This document shows, piece by piece, positions 1 to 10,439 of a DNA stretch of 41,181 nucleotides. Position numbers and translations under genes: made by a program. The notes under the pieces are model-generated. The model saw only the letters and a program-made list of their open reading frames with translations. It was not told the origin of the DNA and made no database searches. This DNA comes from Rathayibacter tanaceti (lineage in GTDB: Bacteria; Actinomycetota; Actinomycetes; Actinomycetales; Microbacteriaceae), in assembly GCF_001634385.1 (NCBI RefSeq), contig NZ_LIIN01000008.1, forward strand, positions 1-41,181, in the 5' to 3' direction. The stretch's first letter is position 1; each line of letters begins with the position of its first letter.

Positions 1-1
1 C

Positions 2-411
2 GAGAGCATCAGCGCGATGCTGACGCTGATGGGACGACCGCGACCGTCGCCAGCTGGGAGGAGCTGCGACGCGCCGGGAGGTTCGCGCGACCGCGAACCG
101 TCTCGTCAACTTCGACGCGCCAACCTCCGCCGGTCGGCTCAGGCCGCCGTCGCGGCGTGCGCTCGCGTGGAGCGGGCGATGGAGATCCTTGGCGAGGATA
201 TCCCCGAGCACCTCCGCTACGCCGGGCGCCTCCGCCTCGCCCACCGCGACGCGAGCCTCGACGAACTCGGCCACCACGCCGACCCGCCGATGACGAAGGC
301 GCCGTCGCCGGTCGCATCCGCCGCCTCCTCGCCATGGCCGACAAGCGTGCCTCCGACCTCGACATTCCGGGCACCGACGCGAACTTACCGGCCGAGTTGC
401 ACGACCTCTAG
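2..411 (+). CDS. whiA: WhiA sporulation/cell-division regulator, C-terminal part (cut by window start, four apparent indels)
   Basis: WhiA is a LAGLIDADG-like plus helix-turn-helix DNA-binding protein that controls division and septation genes in actinobacteria and sits upstream of the glycolytic genes in many of them. Only the C-terminal part is present. Reading across frames recovers [11 protein letters not shown], then [12 protein letters not shown], then [15 protein letters not shown], then [20 protein letters not shown] and further, the segment [15 protein letters not shown], and the end LPAELHDL before the TAG at 409-411. The stretch ADPPMTK followed by the [10 protein letters not shown] helix is characteristic of the WhiA C-terminal HTH domain. 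Four frame changes are needed, near 32, 75, 119 and 299, and each is explained by one missing base. Such a density at the window edge suggests poor sequence, not gene decay. The identity is secure; the exact reading is not. Confidence 0.85.
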   Translation, partial: EHQRDADADGTTATVASWEELRRAGRFARPRTVSSTSTRQPPPVGSGRRRGVRSRGAGDGDPWRGYPRAPPLRRAPPPRPPRREPRRTRPPRRPADDEGAVAGRIRRLLAMADKRASDLDIPGTDANLPAELHDL

Positions 412-611
412 TCTGAGTCGCCGGCCCGTCCTGTCGGCGAATGCTGAGTGTCCCCTGGTCGAACGCGCGAGCGCTCCGAATGCGCGGGGTGCCTCTCGCT
501 AGACTGGAAGGGTCGCTCAGGACACTCCCGGCCCTCTTTCTCCGCCTCGCGGAGGACGCCGAGACGCCGGCGGGTCGCACGGGAGCGACGACCACGAACA
601 GGAGATCGCAC
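412..611. other. Intergenic region between whiA and sodA
   Basis: About 200 bp without a supportable gene. TAGACT at 500-505 could be a -10 box for sodA with a leader of about 100 nt, but I see no good -35 box. A GGAG-type ribosome binding site (AGGAG, 600-604) lies 7 nt before the sodA ATG. No convincing terminator for whiA is visible. Confidence 0.4.
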
Positions 612-1237
612 ATGGCTGACTACACGCTCGCCGAACTGCCCTACGACTACTCGGCCCTTGAGCCGAACATCAGTGGGCGGATCATGGAGCTCCACCACGA
701 CAAGCACCACGCGACGTACGTGACCGGGGCGAACACCGCCCTCGCCGCGCTGCAGGAGGCTCGCGACAGCGAGAACCTCGCGAACGTGAACAAGCTCCAG
801 AAGGATCTGGCCTTCAACCTCGCCGGACACGTGAACCACACCGTGTTCTGGAACAACCTCTCGCCGGACGGCGGCGACAAGCCTGTCGGCGAGCTCGCCG
901 CGGCCATCGACGACGGCTTCGGCTCGTTCGACAAGTTCCGCGCCCACTTCACCGCCTCGGCCCTGGGCATCCAGGGCTCCGGCTGGTCGATCCTCGCCTG
1001 GGACTCACTCGGAGAGAAGCTCATCATCGAGCAGCTTTACGACCACCAGGCAACCTCGCCGCGGCCACAGTGCCGGTGCTGCTGCTCGACATGTGGGAGC
1101 ACGCCTTCTACCTCGACTACGTCAACGTGAAGGCCGACTACGTCAAGGCGTTCTGGAACATCGTGAACTGGGCCGACGTCTCCGCGCGCTTCGAGAAGGC
1201 CCGCGAGAAGACGTCGGGCCTGCTGCTACTGTCATAG
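612..1237 (+). CDS. sodA: Superoxide dismutase, Fe/Mn family (one apparent frameshift)
   Basis: This cytoplasmic enzyme dismutates superoxide to oxygen and hydrogen peroxide. The N-terminal alpha-hairpin domain carries [13 protein letters not shown] with metal ligand H28, and [10 protein letters not shown] carries the second ligand H76. After the frame change the family signature DMWEHAFY supplies D160 and H164. The C-terminus KTSGLLLLS is typical. The frame breaks after YDHQ at about 1050, where GGC (Gly) has lost one G. With it restored the gene is 208 residues, the usual length. The start is the ATG at 612 with AGGAG at 600-604. Manganese versus iron cannot be decided safely from sequence; manganese is likely. 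The gene lies alone between whiA and gap and is followed by a GC-rich hairpin. Confidence 0.93.
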
Positions 1238-2362
<1,125 letters not shown>

Positions 2363-2374
2363 GGGCTGCGCGCA

Positions 2375-3584
2375 GTGACGTTCCGCACTCTGGACTCGCT
2401 GGGCTCCCTCGCAGGCAAGCGGGTCGTCGTCCGCTGTGATCTGAACGTCCCGCTGAAGGACGGAACGATCACGGACGACGGCCGCGTGCGTGCGTCGGTG
2501 CCCACGCTCCAGCGTCTCGTTTCCGAGGGCGCGCGCGTCGTGGTCGTGAGCCACCTCGTCGCCCCGATGGGACGCCCGACGCGAAGTACAGCCTCGCTCC
2601 CGTCGCCACTCGCCTCGGCGAGCTGCTCGACTCTCCGGTGTCCTTCGCCGAGGACACCGTCGGCGACTCCGCCTCGGCCGCTGTCGACGCGCTCGAGGAC
2701 GGACAGGTCGTCGTGCTCGAGAACCTGCGCTTCAACGCCGGCGAGACGAGCAAGGACGAGGCCGAGCGCCGCGGCTTCGCGGAGAAGCTCGCCGCCCATG
2801 GCGACGCGTTCGTCTCGGACGGCTTCGGTGTCGTGCATCGCAAGCAGGCCAGCGTCTACGAGCTCGCGCAGCTGCTTCCCAGCGCTGCCGGCACGCTGAT
2901 CGCGGCCGAGCTCGAGGTGCTGGAGCGTCTCACGGAGAAGCCCGAGCGCCCATACACGGTCGTGCTCGGCGGCTCCAAGGTCTCGGACAAGCTCGGCGTG
3001 ATCGAGCACCTACTGCCGAAGGTCGACTCGATCCTCATCGGTGGCGGGATGCTCTTCACCTTCCTCAAGGCTCAGGGGCACGAGGTCGGCGCCAGCCTCC
3101 TCGAGGCCGACCAGGTCGGCACGGTGCTGGGTTACCTGGCGAAGGCGAAGGAGCTCGGGGTCGAGATCGTGCTGCCGACCGATGTGGTCGTGGCCTCGAC
3201 GTTCGGCGCCGACGCCGAGCACGAGGTCGCCGCGGCGGACGCGATCGAGGGCACGCCCTTCGGCGAGAAGGGCCTCGGCCTCGACATCGGACCGGACACC
3301 GCGAAGCGCTTCGCCGAGATCATCTCGCGTCGAAGACGGTGTTCTGGAACGGCCCCATGGGCGTTTTCGAGTTCGAGCCGTTCGCGTCCGGAACGAAGAC
3401 CGTCGCGCAGGCCCTCACCGAGGTCGACGGGCTCAGCGTCGTCGGCGGAGGCGACTCCGCCGCCGCCGTTCGCGCCCTCGGCTTCGAGGACGACCAGTTC
3501 GGCCACATCTCGACGGGAGGCGGAGCGAGCCTCGAATTCCTCGAGGGTAAGCGCCTCCCCGGACTGGAGGTCCTCGGATGGTAG
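2375..3584 (+). CDS. pgk: Phosphoglycerate kinase (two apparent frameshifts)
   Basis: It transfers phosphate from 1,3-bisphosphoglycerate to ADP, the first ATP-yielding step of lower glycolysis. The GTG start at 2375 gives [27 protein letters not shown], including the RxDxNVPL substrate motif. The frame breaks after VVVSHL at about 2558 (expected [15 protein letters not shown]) and again after KRFAEIIS at about 3327 (expected [15 protein letters not shown]). Each break is explained by one missing G. With both restored the product is 403 residues, the normal length. Other visible family segments are [26 protein letters not shown], and near the end [11 protein letters not shown] and [13 protein letters not shown]. 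The stop overlaps the tpiA start by 7 nt, so the two genes are translationally coupled. Confidence 0.95.
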
Positions 3585-4375
3585 ACACCGCATCGGCCCG
3601 CACCCCGCTCATCGCCGGCAACTGGAAGATGAACCTGGACCACCTCCAGGCCATCGCCTTCGTGCAGAAGCTCGCGTGGAGCCTGAAGGACGCCGACCAC
3701 GACTTCGACTCCGTCGAGGTCGCTGTGTTCCCTCCCTTCACCGACCTCCGGCCGGTGCAGATCCTCGTCGATTCGGACAGGCTGCCGCTGAAGTACGGAG
3801 CGCAGGACCTTTCGAAGTTCGACAGCGGTGCCTACACCGGCGAGATCTCGGGGCAGTTCCTGAAGCAGCTCGATTGCGACTACGTGATCGTGGGTCACTC
3901 GGAGCGTCGGACGCTGCACGGCGAGACGGACGCGGACATCGCGGCCAAGTCGGCGGCGGCGCTGAAGCACGGCGTCGCTCCGATCATCTGCGTCGGCGAG
4001 ACGGCGGAGGACCTCGAGAAGCACGGTCCCTCGGCCGTCCCGGTCGCGCAGCTGAAGGAAGCTCTCACAGGTCTCCCGACCGACGCCGACCTGGTCGTGG
4101 CGTACGAGCCGGTCTGGGCCATCGGCTCCGGTCAGGCGGCGACGCCCGAGCAGGCTCAGCAGGTCTGCAAGGCGCTGCGCGCAGTGGTGACCGAAGTCCT
4201 CGGCGCCGACACTGCTGCGGCGACCCGGATCCTCTACGGCGGTTCCGTGAAGTCCGGCAACATCGCCGGCTTCATGCGCGAGCCCGACGTCGACGGTGCC
4301 CTCGTCGGAGGTGCGAGCCTCCAAGTCGACGAGTTCGCGGCGATTGCGCGCTACCGCAACCACATCGGCGTCTGA
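3578..4375 (+). CDS. tpiA: Triosephosphate isomerase
   Basis: It interconverts dihydroxyacetone phosphate and glyceraldehyde 3-phosphate in the cytoplasm. The 265-residue TIM barrel is complete. AGNWKMN carries K17, VGHSERR carries the electrophile H107, and [11 protein letters not shown] carries the catalytic base E177. The phosphate-binding ends [11 protein letters not shown] and [10 protein letters not shown] are present. The ATG at 3578 lies inside the end of pgk (7-nt overlap), consistent with one gap-pgk-tpiA transcript. The transcript ends at the strong hairpin starting 9 bp after the stop. Confidence 0.97.
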   Translation: MVDTASARTPLIAGNWKMNLDHLQAIAFVQKLAWSLKDADHDFDSVEVAVFPPFTDLRPVQILVDSDRLPLKYGAQDLSKFDSGAYTGEISGQFLKQLDCDYVIVGHSERRTLHGETDADIAAKSAAALKHGVAPIICVGETAEDLEKHGPSAVPVAQLKEALTGLPTDADLVVAYEPVWAIGSGQAATPEQAQQVCKALRAVVTEVLGADTAAATRILYGGSVKSGNIAGFMREPDVDGALVGGASLQVDEFAAIARYRNHIGV

Positions 4376-4383
4376 TCCTCGCC

Positions 4384-4421
4384 GCTGAAGGGGTGGGCCC
4401 GGAAGGGCTCACCCCTTCAGC
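4384..4421 (+). terminator. Terminator of the gap-pgk-tpiA operon
   Basis: GCTGAAGGGGTG (4384-4395) pairs over 12 bp with CACCCCTTCAGC (4410-4421) around a 14-nt loop, directly after the tpiA stop. There is no T-run. Confidence 0.8.
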
Positions 4422-4529
4422 GTTCAGCCGCCGGCAGCGGCGGACCAAGTAGGTCACGGTCGCCGGCTCGGCTATATACAGCGGCATGGACACGGGCGGA
4501 CGGATTCCTCGGGGATTCGCAGGCGCCGT

Positions 4530-4535
4530 TATACT
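4530..4535 (+). promoter_or_regulatory. -10 box upstream of secG
   Basis: TATACT, 41 nt before the secG GTG, is a strong -10 match. No clear -35 is seen. A second AT-rich hexamer, TATATA, lies at 4473-4478. Confidence 0.45.
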
Positions 4536-4576
4536 CGTCGGGGCGCGCAACGCGCCGGAACTTCGAAAGGTACCGC

Positions 4577-4828
4577 GTGGACATCCTCCAGGTCGTGCTC
4601 CAGGTCATCCTGGGCATCACGAGCCTCCTGCTCACCATGCTGATCCTGCTCCACAAGGGGCGTGGCGGCGGTCTCTCCGACATGTTCGGGGGCGGAGTCA
4701 CCTCCAACCTCGGAGCCTCGGGCGTCGCGGAGCGCAACCTGAACCGCATCACGGTGATCCTCGGCCTCGTCTGGCTCGCCTGCATCGTGGTTCTGGGCCT
4801 CATCACCAAGTTCACTACCGGAGCATAG
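4577..4828 (+). CDS. secG: Preprotein translocase subunit SecG
   Basis: SecG is the small auxiliary membrane subunit of the SecYEG channel. The 83-residue protein has two hydrophobic segments, at about residues 1-25 (VVLQVILGITSLLLTMLILLH) and 55-80 (ITVILGLVWLACIVVLGLIT). They are separated by the conserved loop HKGRGGGLSDMFGGG (GGLSxxFGG is the family signature). The GTG start at 4577 is supported by GAAAGG at 4565-4570. It is placed after tpiA with its own -10 box, an arrangement common in actinobacteria. The rbpA gene follows 11 nt later and is probably co-transcribed. Confidence 0.95.
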   Translation: MDILQVVLQVILGITSLLLTMLILLHKGRGGGLSDMFGGGVTSNLGASGVAERNLNRITVILGLVWLACIVVLGLITKFTTGA

Positions 4829-4839
4829 GGGTACACGCA

Positions 4840-5205
4840 ATGGCATCAGGCGGCAGTGCAATCCGCGGTTCGCGCGTCGGCGCAGGACCGATGGGCGAAC
4901 AGGACCGGGGCTTCCACGCGGAGCGGATCGCGATCTCGTACTGGGACGCTCTCGGCAATGAGACCGTGCGCCACTTCTCGGCGGCCCTCCCGGAGGACGA
5001 GATCCCCGAGGTGATCGACTCGCCGCAGTCCGGTCTCCCCGCGGGCCGTGACCGGGCCAATCCGCCCCAGGTCGCGAAGGCCGAACCCTACAAGACGCAC
5101 CTCGCGTACGTGAAGGAGCGTCGTACCGAGGCCGAGGCTGCGCAGCTCCTCGAGGAGGCGCTCCAGCAGTTGCGTGCCCGTCGCGGCACCGCGACTCCCT
5201 CCTGA
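4840..5205 (+). CDS. rbpA: RNA polymerase-binding protein RbpA
   Basis: RbpA is an actinobacterium-specific transcription factor that binds group I/II sigma factors and RNA polymerase and stabilises open complexes. The 121-residue product has an N-terminal tail (AIRGSRVGAGPMG) and a central core with ISYWDALGNETVRHFSAALPEDEIPEVIDSP. Next comes the basic linker (GRDRANPPQVAKAEPYKTHLAYVKERR) and the C-terminal sigma-interaction helices (RRTEAEAAQLLEEALQQLRARRG). The core has no cysteine, so this is a version without a zinc-binding site. The ATG at 4840 follows the secG stop by 11 nt. A strong bidirectional terminator follows. Confidence 0.92.
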   Translation: MASGGSAIRGSRVGAGPMGEQDRGFHAERIAISYWDALGNETVRHFSAALPEDEIPEVIDSPQSGLPAGRDRANPPQVAKAEPYKTHLAYVKERRTEAEAAQLLEEALQQLRARRGTATPS

Positions 5206-5238
5206 ACCGCGCCGCTCCTGACAGGCAGAAAGCATCGC

Positions 5239-5284
5239 AACGCCGCAAGGCCCGCCCCCGAGAGAGGACGGGCCTTGCGGCGTT
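5239..5284. terminator. Bidirectional terminator between rbpA and pgl
   Basis: AACGCCGCAAGGCCCG (5239-5254) pairs perfectly over 16 bp with 5269-5284. It sits between the convergent ends of rbpA (+) and pgl (-) and can serve both. Confidence 0.85.
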
Positions 5285-5290
5285 CCGAGC

Positions 5291-6058
5291 TCAGTAGCTC
5301 GGTGCGATAAGCGATTCGGGGACCTCTGCGGCCGCCTCCTGGTCGACGAAGAAGACCGTGCGCTTGCGCCCGAAGGCGCCCGAGGCGGGAACCTCGTTCG
5401 TGCTGGCACCGGCGAGGGCCAGCCCGAGGGCCGACGCCTTATCGGCCCCTGCGAGCACCATCCAGATCCGGTCGGACTGGTTGATGAGCGGCAGCGTGAG
5501 CGTGAGACGCTCGGGAGGCGGCTTGGGGGAGTTGCGGACGGCGAGCACGCCGGGCTGCGTCGAGCGGATCGCCGAGCGCTCGGGGAAGAGCGAGGCGATG
5601 TGGCCGTCGGGGCCCACCCCCAGGAAGGTGATATCGAAGCGCGGGTAGTCGCAGCCCTCGGTCGCATGCGCGCGCAGCTCCGCGTCGTAGGCGGCGGCCG
5701 CTGCATCGAGGTCGAGACCCTGGTCGGAGGCGGGATAGGCGTGCACGTTCCCGGACGGCACCTCGAGGACCTCGAACAGGTCGCCGGCCTGGACGTCGTT
5801 GCGGTCCTCGTGACCGCTCGGTACCCAGCGCTCGTCCCCCCACCAGAAGTGCACCCTGGTCCAGTCGACGTTCCCCGCGGCCGAGGAGCCCGCGATCTCC
5901 CTGAGGGTCGCTGCTCCCATCGTCCCGCCGGTGAGCACCACGTTGGCCGACCCCAGGTCGTCCAGGACGTCGATCGTCTTGGTCAAGAACCTGGCGGCCA
6001 CCGAGCCGGCGAGTGTCTGCTTGTCGCGATGGACCAGAACGCGGCGTTCTGTGGTCAT
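5291..6058 (-). CDS. pgl: 6-Phosphogluconolactonase
   Basis: It hydrolyses 6-phosphoglucono-lactone to 6-phosphogluconate, the step after Zwf in the oxidative pentose phosphate pathway. The 255-residue product matches the NagB/Pgl fold. The early motif NVVLTGGTMGAATLRE binds the sugar phosphate. HFWWGDERWVP is the conserved Pgl signature, and FDITFLGVGPDGHIASLFP contains the GxGxDGHxASLFP active-site segment. The ATG at 6058 follows AAGGAGA (6066-6072). It is the last gene of the tkt-tal-pgi-zwf-opcA-pgl cluster, but a perfect hairpin lies between it and opcA. Confidence 0.95.
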   Translation of the reverse strand: MTTERRVLVHRDKQTLAGSVAARFLTKTIDVLDDLGSANVVLTGGTMGAATLREIAGSSAAGNVDWTRVHFWWGDERWVPSGHEDRNDVQAGDLFEVLEVPSGNVHAYPASDQGLDLDAAAAAYDAELRAHATEGCDYPRFDITFLGVGPDGHIASLFPERSAIRSTQPGVLAVRNSPKPPPERLTLTLPLINQSDRIWMVLAGADKASALGLALAGASTNEVPASGAFGRKRTVFFVDQEAAAEVPESLIAPSY

Positions 6059-6127
6059 CTGGGGGTCTCCTTCGGGTTCGGCTGCCGATCGGCGGCGGTT
6101 CGGCTCCGTGTCGGGGGAGCAGGGGGC

Positions 6128-6149
6128 GGGCGCCCGTTTCCGGGCGCCC
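6128..6149 (-). terminator. Hairpin between opcA and pgl
   Basis: GGGCGCCCG (6128-6136) and CGGGCGCCC (6141-6149) form a perfect 9-bp stem with a 4-nt loop just after the restored opcA stop. It may attenuate transcription into pgl, or be an mRNA-processing or stability element. Confidence 0.55.
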
Positions 6150-6153
6150 CGCC

Positions 6154-7121
6154 TCAGGAGGCGCTGGGGGCGTCGGCCTTCTCGGCGAGCATGTCGACAC
6201 CACGCGAGATCACTTCACCGTACAGGCATCCGGGTCCAGGCGACGCAGCTCCTCCGCCAGGCAGTCCCGGAGGTTGCGGCGGGGGAGGGAGATGTCGTGC
6301 ACCGGCTGGTCGGGCTGGGTGAGCGTCGCCACGTTGGGTACTGACCGCTCCAGCTCGATGACACCTGACTCGCGGATCAGCCGCACTCCGTGGATCCCGC
6401 TCGAGCCCGTCGCGCTGATGGTCAGCTCGTGGTCGACGGGGATGTCGAGCTCGAGCTGCAGCCACGCGGCGAGCAGGATCGTCGAGGGCGAATCGGGAGC
6501 CCCCGACACCTCGACGGCGGTGATCGCCTCGTAGGGCGGCTGGTCGAGTACCGCGGCGAGCTGTGCGCGCCAGAGGGTCAGTCGGGTCCAGGCGAAGTCG
6601 GTGTCGCCGGGGGCGTAAGTGGAGGCGAGGTGATGCAGCGCCTCCGCCGGGTTCGACTGAGCGGAAGCGTCGGTGATGCGCCGAGTGGCGATGCGGCCGA
6701 TGGGCGACGCCGAGGCGTCCTCCGGCGCGCTGTTCGGCCACCAGGCCACCACGGGCGCATCGGGGAGCAGCAGTCCGGTGACCAGGCTCTCCTCGTCCTC
6801 GGCGGCGTCACCATAGGGGCGGAGCACGACGACCTCGCTCGCGCCGGCATCGCCTCCGACGCGGATCTGGGCGTCGACCCGGGCGGACGCGTCGACGGGC
6901 ACGGTCGTCGTCCCGTCGTCCTTCGAGACCACGATGACGCGCATCGGGTGCTCGCGGGAGGCGTCGTTGGCGGCCTCGATCGCCTCCTCTTCGTGACCCC
7001 GCGAGGTCGCGATGATGAGGGTGAGCACGCGGCCGAGGGCGACGGCGCCACCCTCCTCACGGATCTTCACGAGGGTCTTCGAGACCTCGCTCGTCGTGGT
7101 GTCGGGCAGATCGACGATCAT
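6154..7121 (-). CDS. opcA: Glucose-6-phosphate dehydrogenase assembly protein OpcA (one apparent frameshift)
   Basis: OpcA is needed for full activity of glucose-6-phosphate dehydrogenase in actinobacteria and cyanobacteria. The N-terminus MIVDLPDTTTSEVSKTLVKIREEGGAVALGRVLTLII is typical, as are the middle motifs HPMRVIVV and LLLPDAPVVAWWP. The frame breaks near the end, after RRLDPDA at about 6226. One missing base there restores LYGEVISRGVDMLAEKADAPSAS and a stop at 6154, giving 322 residues. Without it the frame stops early at 6210. The start ATG overlaps the zwf stop (ATGA), so the two are translationally coupled, in keeping with their joint role. Confidence 0.93.
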
Positions 7122-8656
7122 GGACGCCTCCAGGTACGGCCGTCACGGGCGAGGAGCTCGTCGGCGGATTCGGGGCCCCAGGTTCCGGGGCGGTATTGCT
7201 CGGGCTGGCCCTGTGTGGTCCAGAACTCCTCGATCGGGTCGAGGATCTTCCACGAGAGCTCGACCTCCTCGTGCCGCGGGAACAGCGGCGGCTCACCCAG
7301 GAGGACATCGAGGATCAGGCGCTCGTAGGCCTCGGGACTCGCCTCGGTGAACGCGTGCCCGTAGCCGAAGTCCATGGTCACGTCGCGCACCTGCATGCCG
7401 GCGCCGGGCACCTTCGAGCCGAATCGGATGGTGACGCCCTCGTCGGGCTGCACTCGGATCACGAGCGCGTTCTGCCCCAGCGAGGTGGTCTGGCTCTCGG
7501 CGAAAAGCTGCTGCGGAGCGCGCTTGAACACGACCGCGATCTCGGTGACGCGGCGGCCGAGGCGCTTGCCGGCTCGCAGGTAGAACGGGACCCCGGCCCA
7601 GCGGCGCGTGCCGATGTCGAGTCGCATGGCGGCGTACGTCTCGGTCGTCGAGGTGGGGCTCATGCCGTCCTCCTCGAGGAAGCCGAGGACCTTCTCGCCG
7701 CCCTGCCAGCCTCCCGAGTACTGACCGCGAGCGGTCGCGGTCGACAGATCGGCGGGGAGGCGGACCGCGGCGAGCACCTTCTCCTTCTCGGCGCGCAGGT
7801 CGGCGGCGTCGAACGAGATCGGCTCCTCCATCGCGGTCAGCGCGAGAAGCTGCAGCAGGTGGTTCTGGATGACGTCGCGCGCCGCTCCGATGCCGTCGTA
7901 GTAGCCCGCACGACCGCCCACACCGATGTCCTCGGCCATCGTGATCTGCACGTGGTCGACGTAGTTCGAGTTCCACAGCGGCTCATACATCATGTTCGCG
8001 AAGCGCAGCGCCAGGATGTTCTGGACCGTCTCCTTGCCCAGGTAGTGGTCGATCCGGAAGACGGAGTCGGGCGGGAAGACCGACTCGACGACGTCGTTGA
8101 GTTCGCGCGCGGTCGTGAGGTCGCTGCCGAAGGGCTTCTCGATGACGACGCGGCGCCACTGGCCCTCCTTCTGCTCGGCCAGGCCGGAGTTGCGGAGCTG
8201 CTCGGTGACCTGAGGGAAAGACTTCGGCGGGATGGACAGGTAGAAGGCGAAGTTGCCGTTCGTCCCCCGCTCGCGATCGAGCTCATCGACGGTCGTCTTC
8301 AGACGGGTGAAGGCCTCGGGATCGTCGAACTCGCCCTGGACGAAGCGGATGCCCTGCGCGAGCTGAGTCCAGACCTCCTCGTGGAACTCGGTGCGCGCGT
8401 ACTTCTTGACGGAGTCGTGGACGACCTTCTCGAAGTCTTGGTCGTCCCAGTCGCGCCGGGCGAAGCCAACGAGCGCGAATCCGGGGGGCAGCAGGCCGCG
8501 GTTGGCGAGGTCGTAGACCGCGGGCATGAGCTTCTTGCGCGAGAGGTCTCCGGTCACGCCGAAGATGACGAGACCGCTGGGGCCGGCGATCCGGTTCAAC
8601 CGGCGGTCGAAGCTCAACCGCAGGGGGTTGAACTCGGGGGTGATGTCCACAGACAT
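7118..8656 (-). CDS. zwf: Glucose-6-phosphate 1-dehydrogenase
   Basis: It oxidises glucose 6-phosphate to 6-phosphogluconolactone and feeds NADPH into the cell. The start is the ATG at 8656 (MSVDITPEFNPLR), with AAGGA just upstream. A longer open frame to 8782 adds only low-complexity sequence that overlaps the hairpin behind pgi. The dinucleotide motif GVTGDLSRKK is at residues 33-42, and the active-site signature RIDHYLGKE has D203-H204. The substrate segment VVIEKPFGSDL and the C-terminal NALVIRVQPDEG also fit. It is 512 residues, complete and intact. The stop overlaps opcA (ATGA). Confidence 0.97.
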   Translation of the reverse strand: MSVDITPEFNPLRLSFDRRLNRIAGPSGLVIFGVTGDLSRKKLMPAVYDLANRGLLPPGFALVGFARRDWDDQDFEKVVHDSVKKYARTEFHEEVWTQLAQGIRFVQGEFDDPEAFTRLKTTVDELDRERGTNGNFAFYLSIPPKSFPQVTEQLRNSGLAEQKEGQWRRVVIEKPFGSDLTTARELNDVVESVFPPDSVFRIDHYLGKETVQNILALRFANMMYEPLWNSNYVDHVQITMAEDIGVGGRAGYYDGIGAARDVIQNHLLQLLALTAMEEPISFDAADLRAEKEKVLAAVRLPADLSTATARGQYSGGWQGGEKVLGFLEEDGMSPTSTTETYAAMRLDIGTRRWAGVPFYLRAGKRLGRRVTEIAVVFKRAPQQLFAESQTTSLGQNALVIRVQPDEGVTIRFGSKVPGAGMQVRDVTMDFGYGHAFTEASPEAYERLILDVLLGEPPLFPRHEEVELSWKILDPIEEFWTTQGQPEQYRPGTWGPESADELLARDGRTWRRP

Positions 8657-8776
8657 GTGCAGTGTCCTTCTGTGTGCCGGTGGGTCCGGCGCACTGCTAT
8701 CGGTGAGGAGGGGGGGAGGGCGGCGGAGTCGCGGGGCGGCGCGCTCCGACGTGGAGGCGTCCGAGAGGACTGCCGC

Positions 8777-8818
8777 GGGCACGCTGCTCGCCGGCGTGGA
8801 GGCGGGAGCAGCGTGCCC
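8777..8818 (-). terminator. Hairpin between pgi and zwf
   Basis: GGGCACGCTGCTC (8777-8789) pairs over 13 bp with 8806-8818 around a 16-nt loop, starting 6 bp after the pgi stop on the minus strand. It is a likely terminator or attenuator inside the sugar-phosphate cluster. Confidence 0.65.
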
Positions 8819-8824
8819 GTCGGA

Positions 8825-10437
8825 TCAGGTGTTGAGCGCCTCGAAGAGCGCTTCGAGATCGGCCTCGGGATCGGTCAGCCTGAGGGTCAGCACCGGTCGG
8901 CCGTGTTCGGCGAGCACGCTCGCGTCGCCCGCTGCCTGCGCGAGGATCAGCTGACCGAAGGTGAACGGGCTGTCCGGGATTTCGAGGTCCACGGTGGAGC
9001 GTTCGGTGATCTGGAGGAAGACACCGGTCGGCGCGCCACCCTTGTGGTACTGCCCGGTCGAGTGCAGGAAGCGGGGTCCCCAGCCGAAGGTGACGGGGCG
9101 CTGCGCCTGCGCCGCGAGCAGGTCGCGCACGCCCTCGAGCTGCGGAAGCGCGAGGCGGTCGACATAGGCCTGGATCGAGACGTAGCCGCCGTCGCCCACC
9201 TGGGCGAGGAGGCGGTCGACGGCCGCGGCGACGGTCGAGACGCCTTCGGTGACGCTGCTGCTGCCGGTGACCTCGATGCCCGCGTCGCTGAACGCGGGCG
9301 CCTCCGGCTCGGGGCGCTTCTCAAGCAGGGCCCGGGTGGCGATCTTCGCCGACTCGACGTCGGGCTGGTCGAACGGGTTGATGCCCAGGAGGCGGCCGGC
9401 GACGGCGACCGCGTACTCCCAGGTCAACATCTGCGCACCGAGCGAGCCCGAGAGGAGGATCTCGCCCTCATGGCGGTCGCGCGGGAACAGGTGCAGGGCG
9501 CTGGCGTCCTCGACGAGGCGGACGACCTGCACATCGGGTAGGTCCTCCGAGAGCTCGGGGGCGAGCGTGCCTAGCACGACGGGAAGGATGCCCGCGCCGT
9601 CCTTTCCGGTGGATTCCGCGATGAGCTGCTCGGCCCAGTCCGCGAAGCCGACGATCTCTGTGCCGTCGGCCACGATCGCGAGCTTGTCGCGCCGCGGGCT
9701 CGTCGCGGCGATCGCCGCGCCCAGGATCAGGCCCGGGTTCTCGGGGGAGTCGACGGCGAGTCCGAGCGAGGCTTCGGCAGCCTCGTCGAGCAGCGCCTCG
9801 ATGTCGGCGCCGGCCAGGCCGGAGGGGACGAGGCCGAACGCGGACAGCGCCGAGAAGCGCCCGCCGATGTTCGGGTCGGCGTTGAACACCCGGTAGCCGC
9901 CTGGCGGGAGGACGAGTCGAGCGGCGAGCCGGGGTCGGTCACGATGACGATGCGTTCCAGCGGGTCGATGCCCGCCTCGGTAAACGCCTTCTCGTAGGCC
10001 TTCTTCTGGCTCGCGGTCTCGACGGTCGATCCCGACTTGGAGGAGATGACGACCGCGGTCGAGGCGAGGCGGTCGTTCAGGGCCGCGATCACCTGCCCGG
10101 GGGCCGTGGAATCGAGCACGGTCAGCGCGACTCCGGCGGTGCGCGTGATGACCTCCGGCGCGAGCGACGAGCCGCCCATGCCGCCCAGCACGATGTGGTC
10201 GATGCCCTTGGTCTGGAACTCCTCACGCAGGGCGAGGATCTCGGCGATCAGGGGGCGGGAGACCGTGGTCGACTCGGTCCAGCCGAGCCGCTTGGCCGCC
10301 TCCTCCTCCGCCGTCGCGCCCCACAGGGTGGGGACCTGGGCGGTGATGCCGGACGCGACCTCGTCGGCGACCAGCTCGGGGACGATGCGGTCGACCGCCT
10401 TCTCGGCGTCTCCGCTGACGTGGATCTGGATCGCCAT
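8825..10437 (-). CDS. pgi: Glucose-6-phosphate isomerase (one apparent frameshift)
   Basis: It interconverts glucose 6-phosphate and fructose 6-phosphate, the branch point between glycolysis and the pentose phosphate pathway. It starts at the ATG at 10437 (MAIQIHVSGDAEKAV), 2 nt after the tal stop. The SIS-fold sugar-phosphate motifs IVLGGMGGSSLAPEV and VVISSKSGSTVET are clear. The frame breaks after PGSPLDSSSRQA at about 9898, where a GGC has lost one G. Restoring it continues into GYRVFNADPNIGGRFSALSAFGLVP and gives 537 residues. The sequence is of the divergent actinobacterial type sometimes found fused to transaldolase. Here the two are separate but almost touching. Confidence 0.92.
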
Positions 10438-10439
10438 GA

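Noticed and set aside
8657-8782. Longer start for zwf at 8782
   Set aside because: The extra residues are low-complexity and the sequence overlaps the hairpin behind pgi. The ATG at 8656 has a ribosome binding site and the expected N-terminus.
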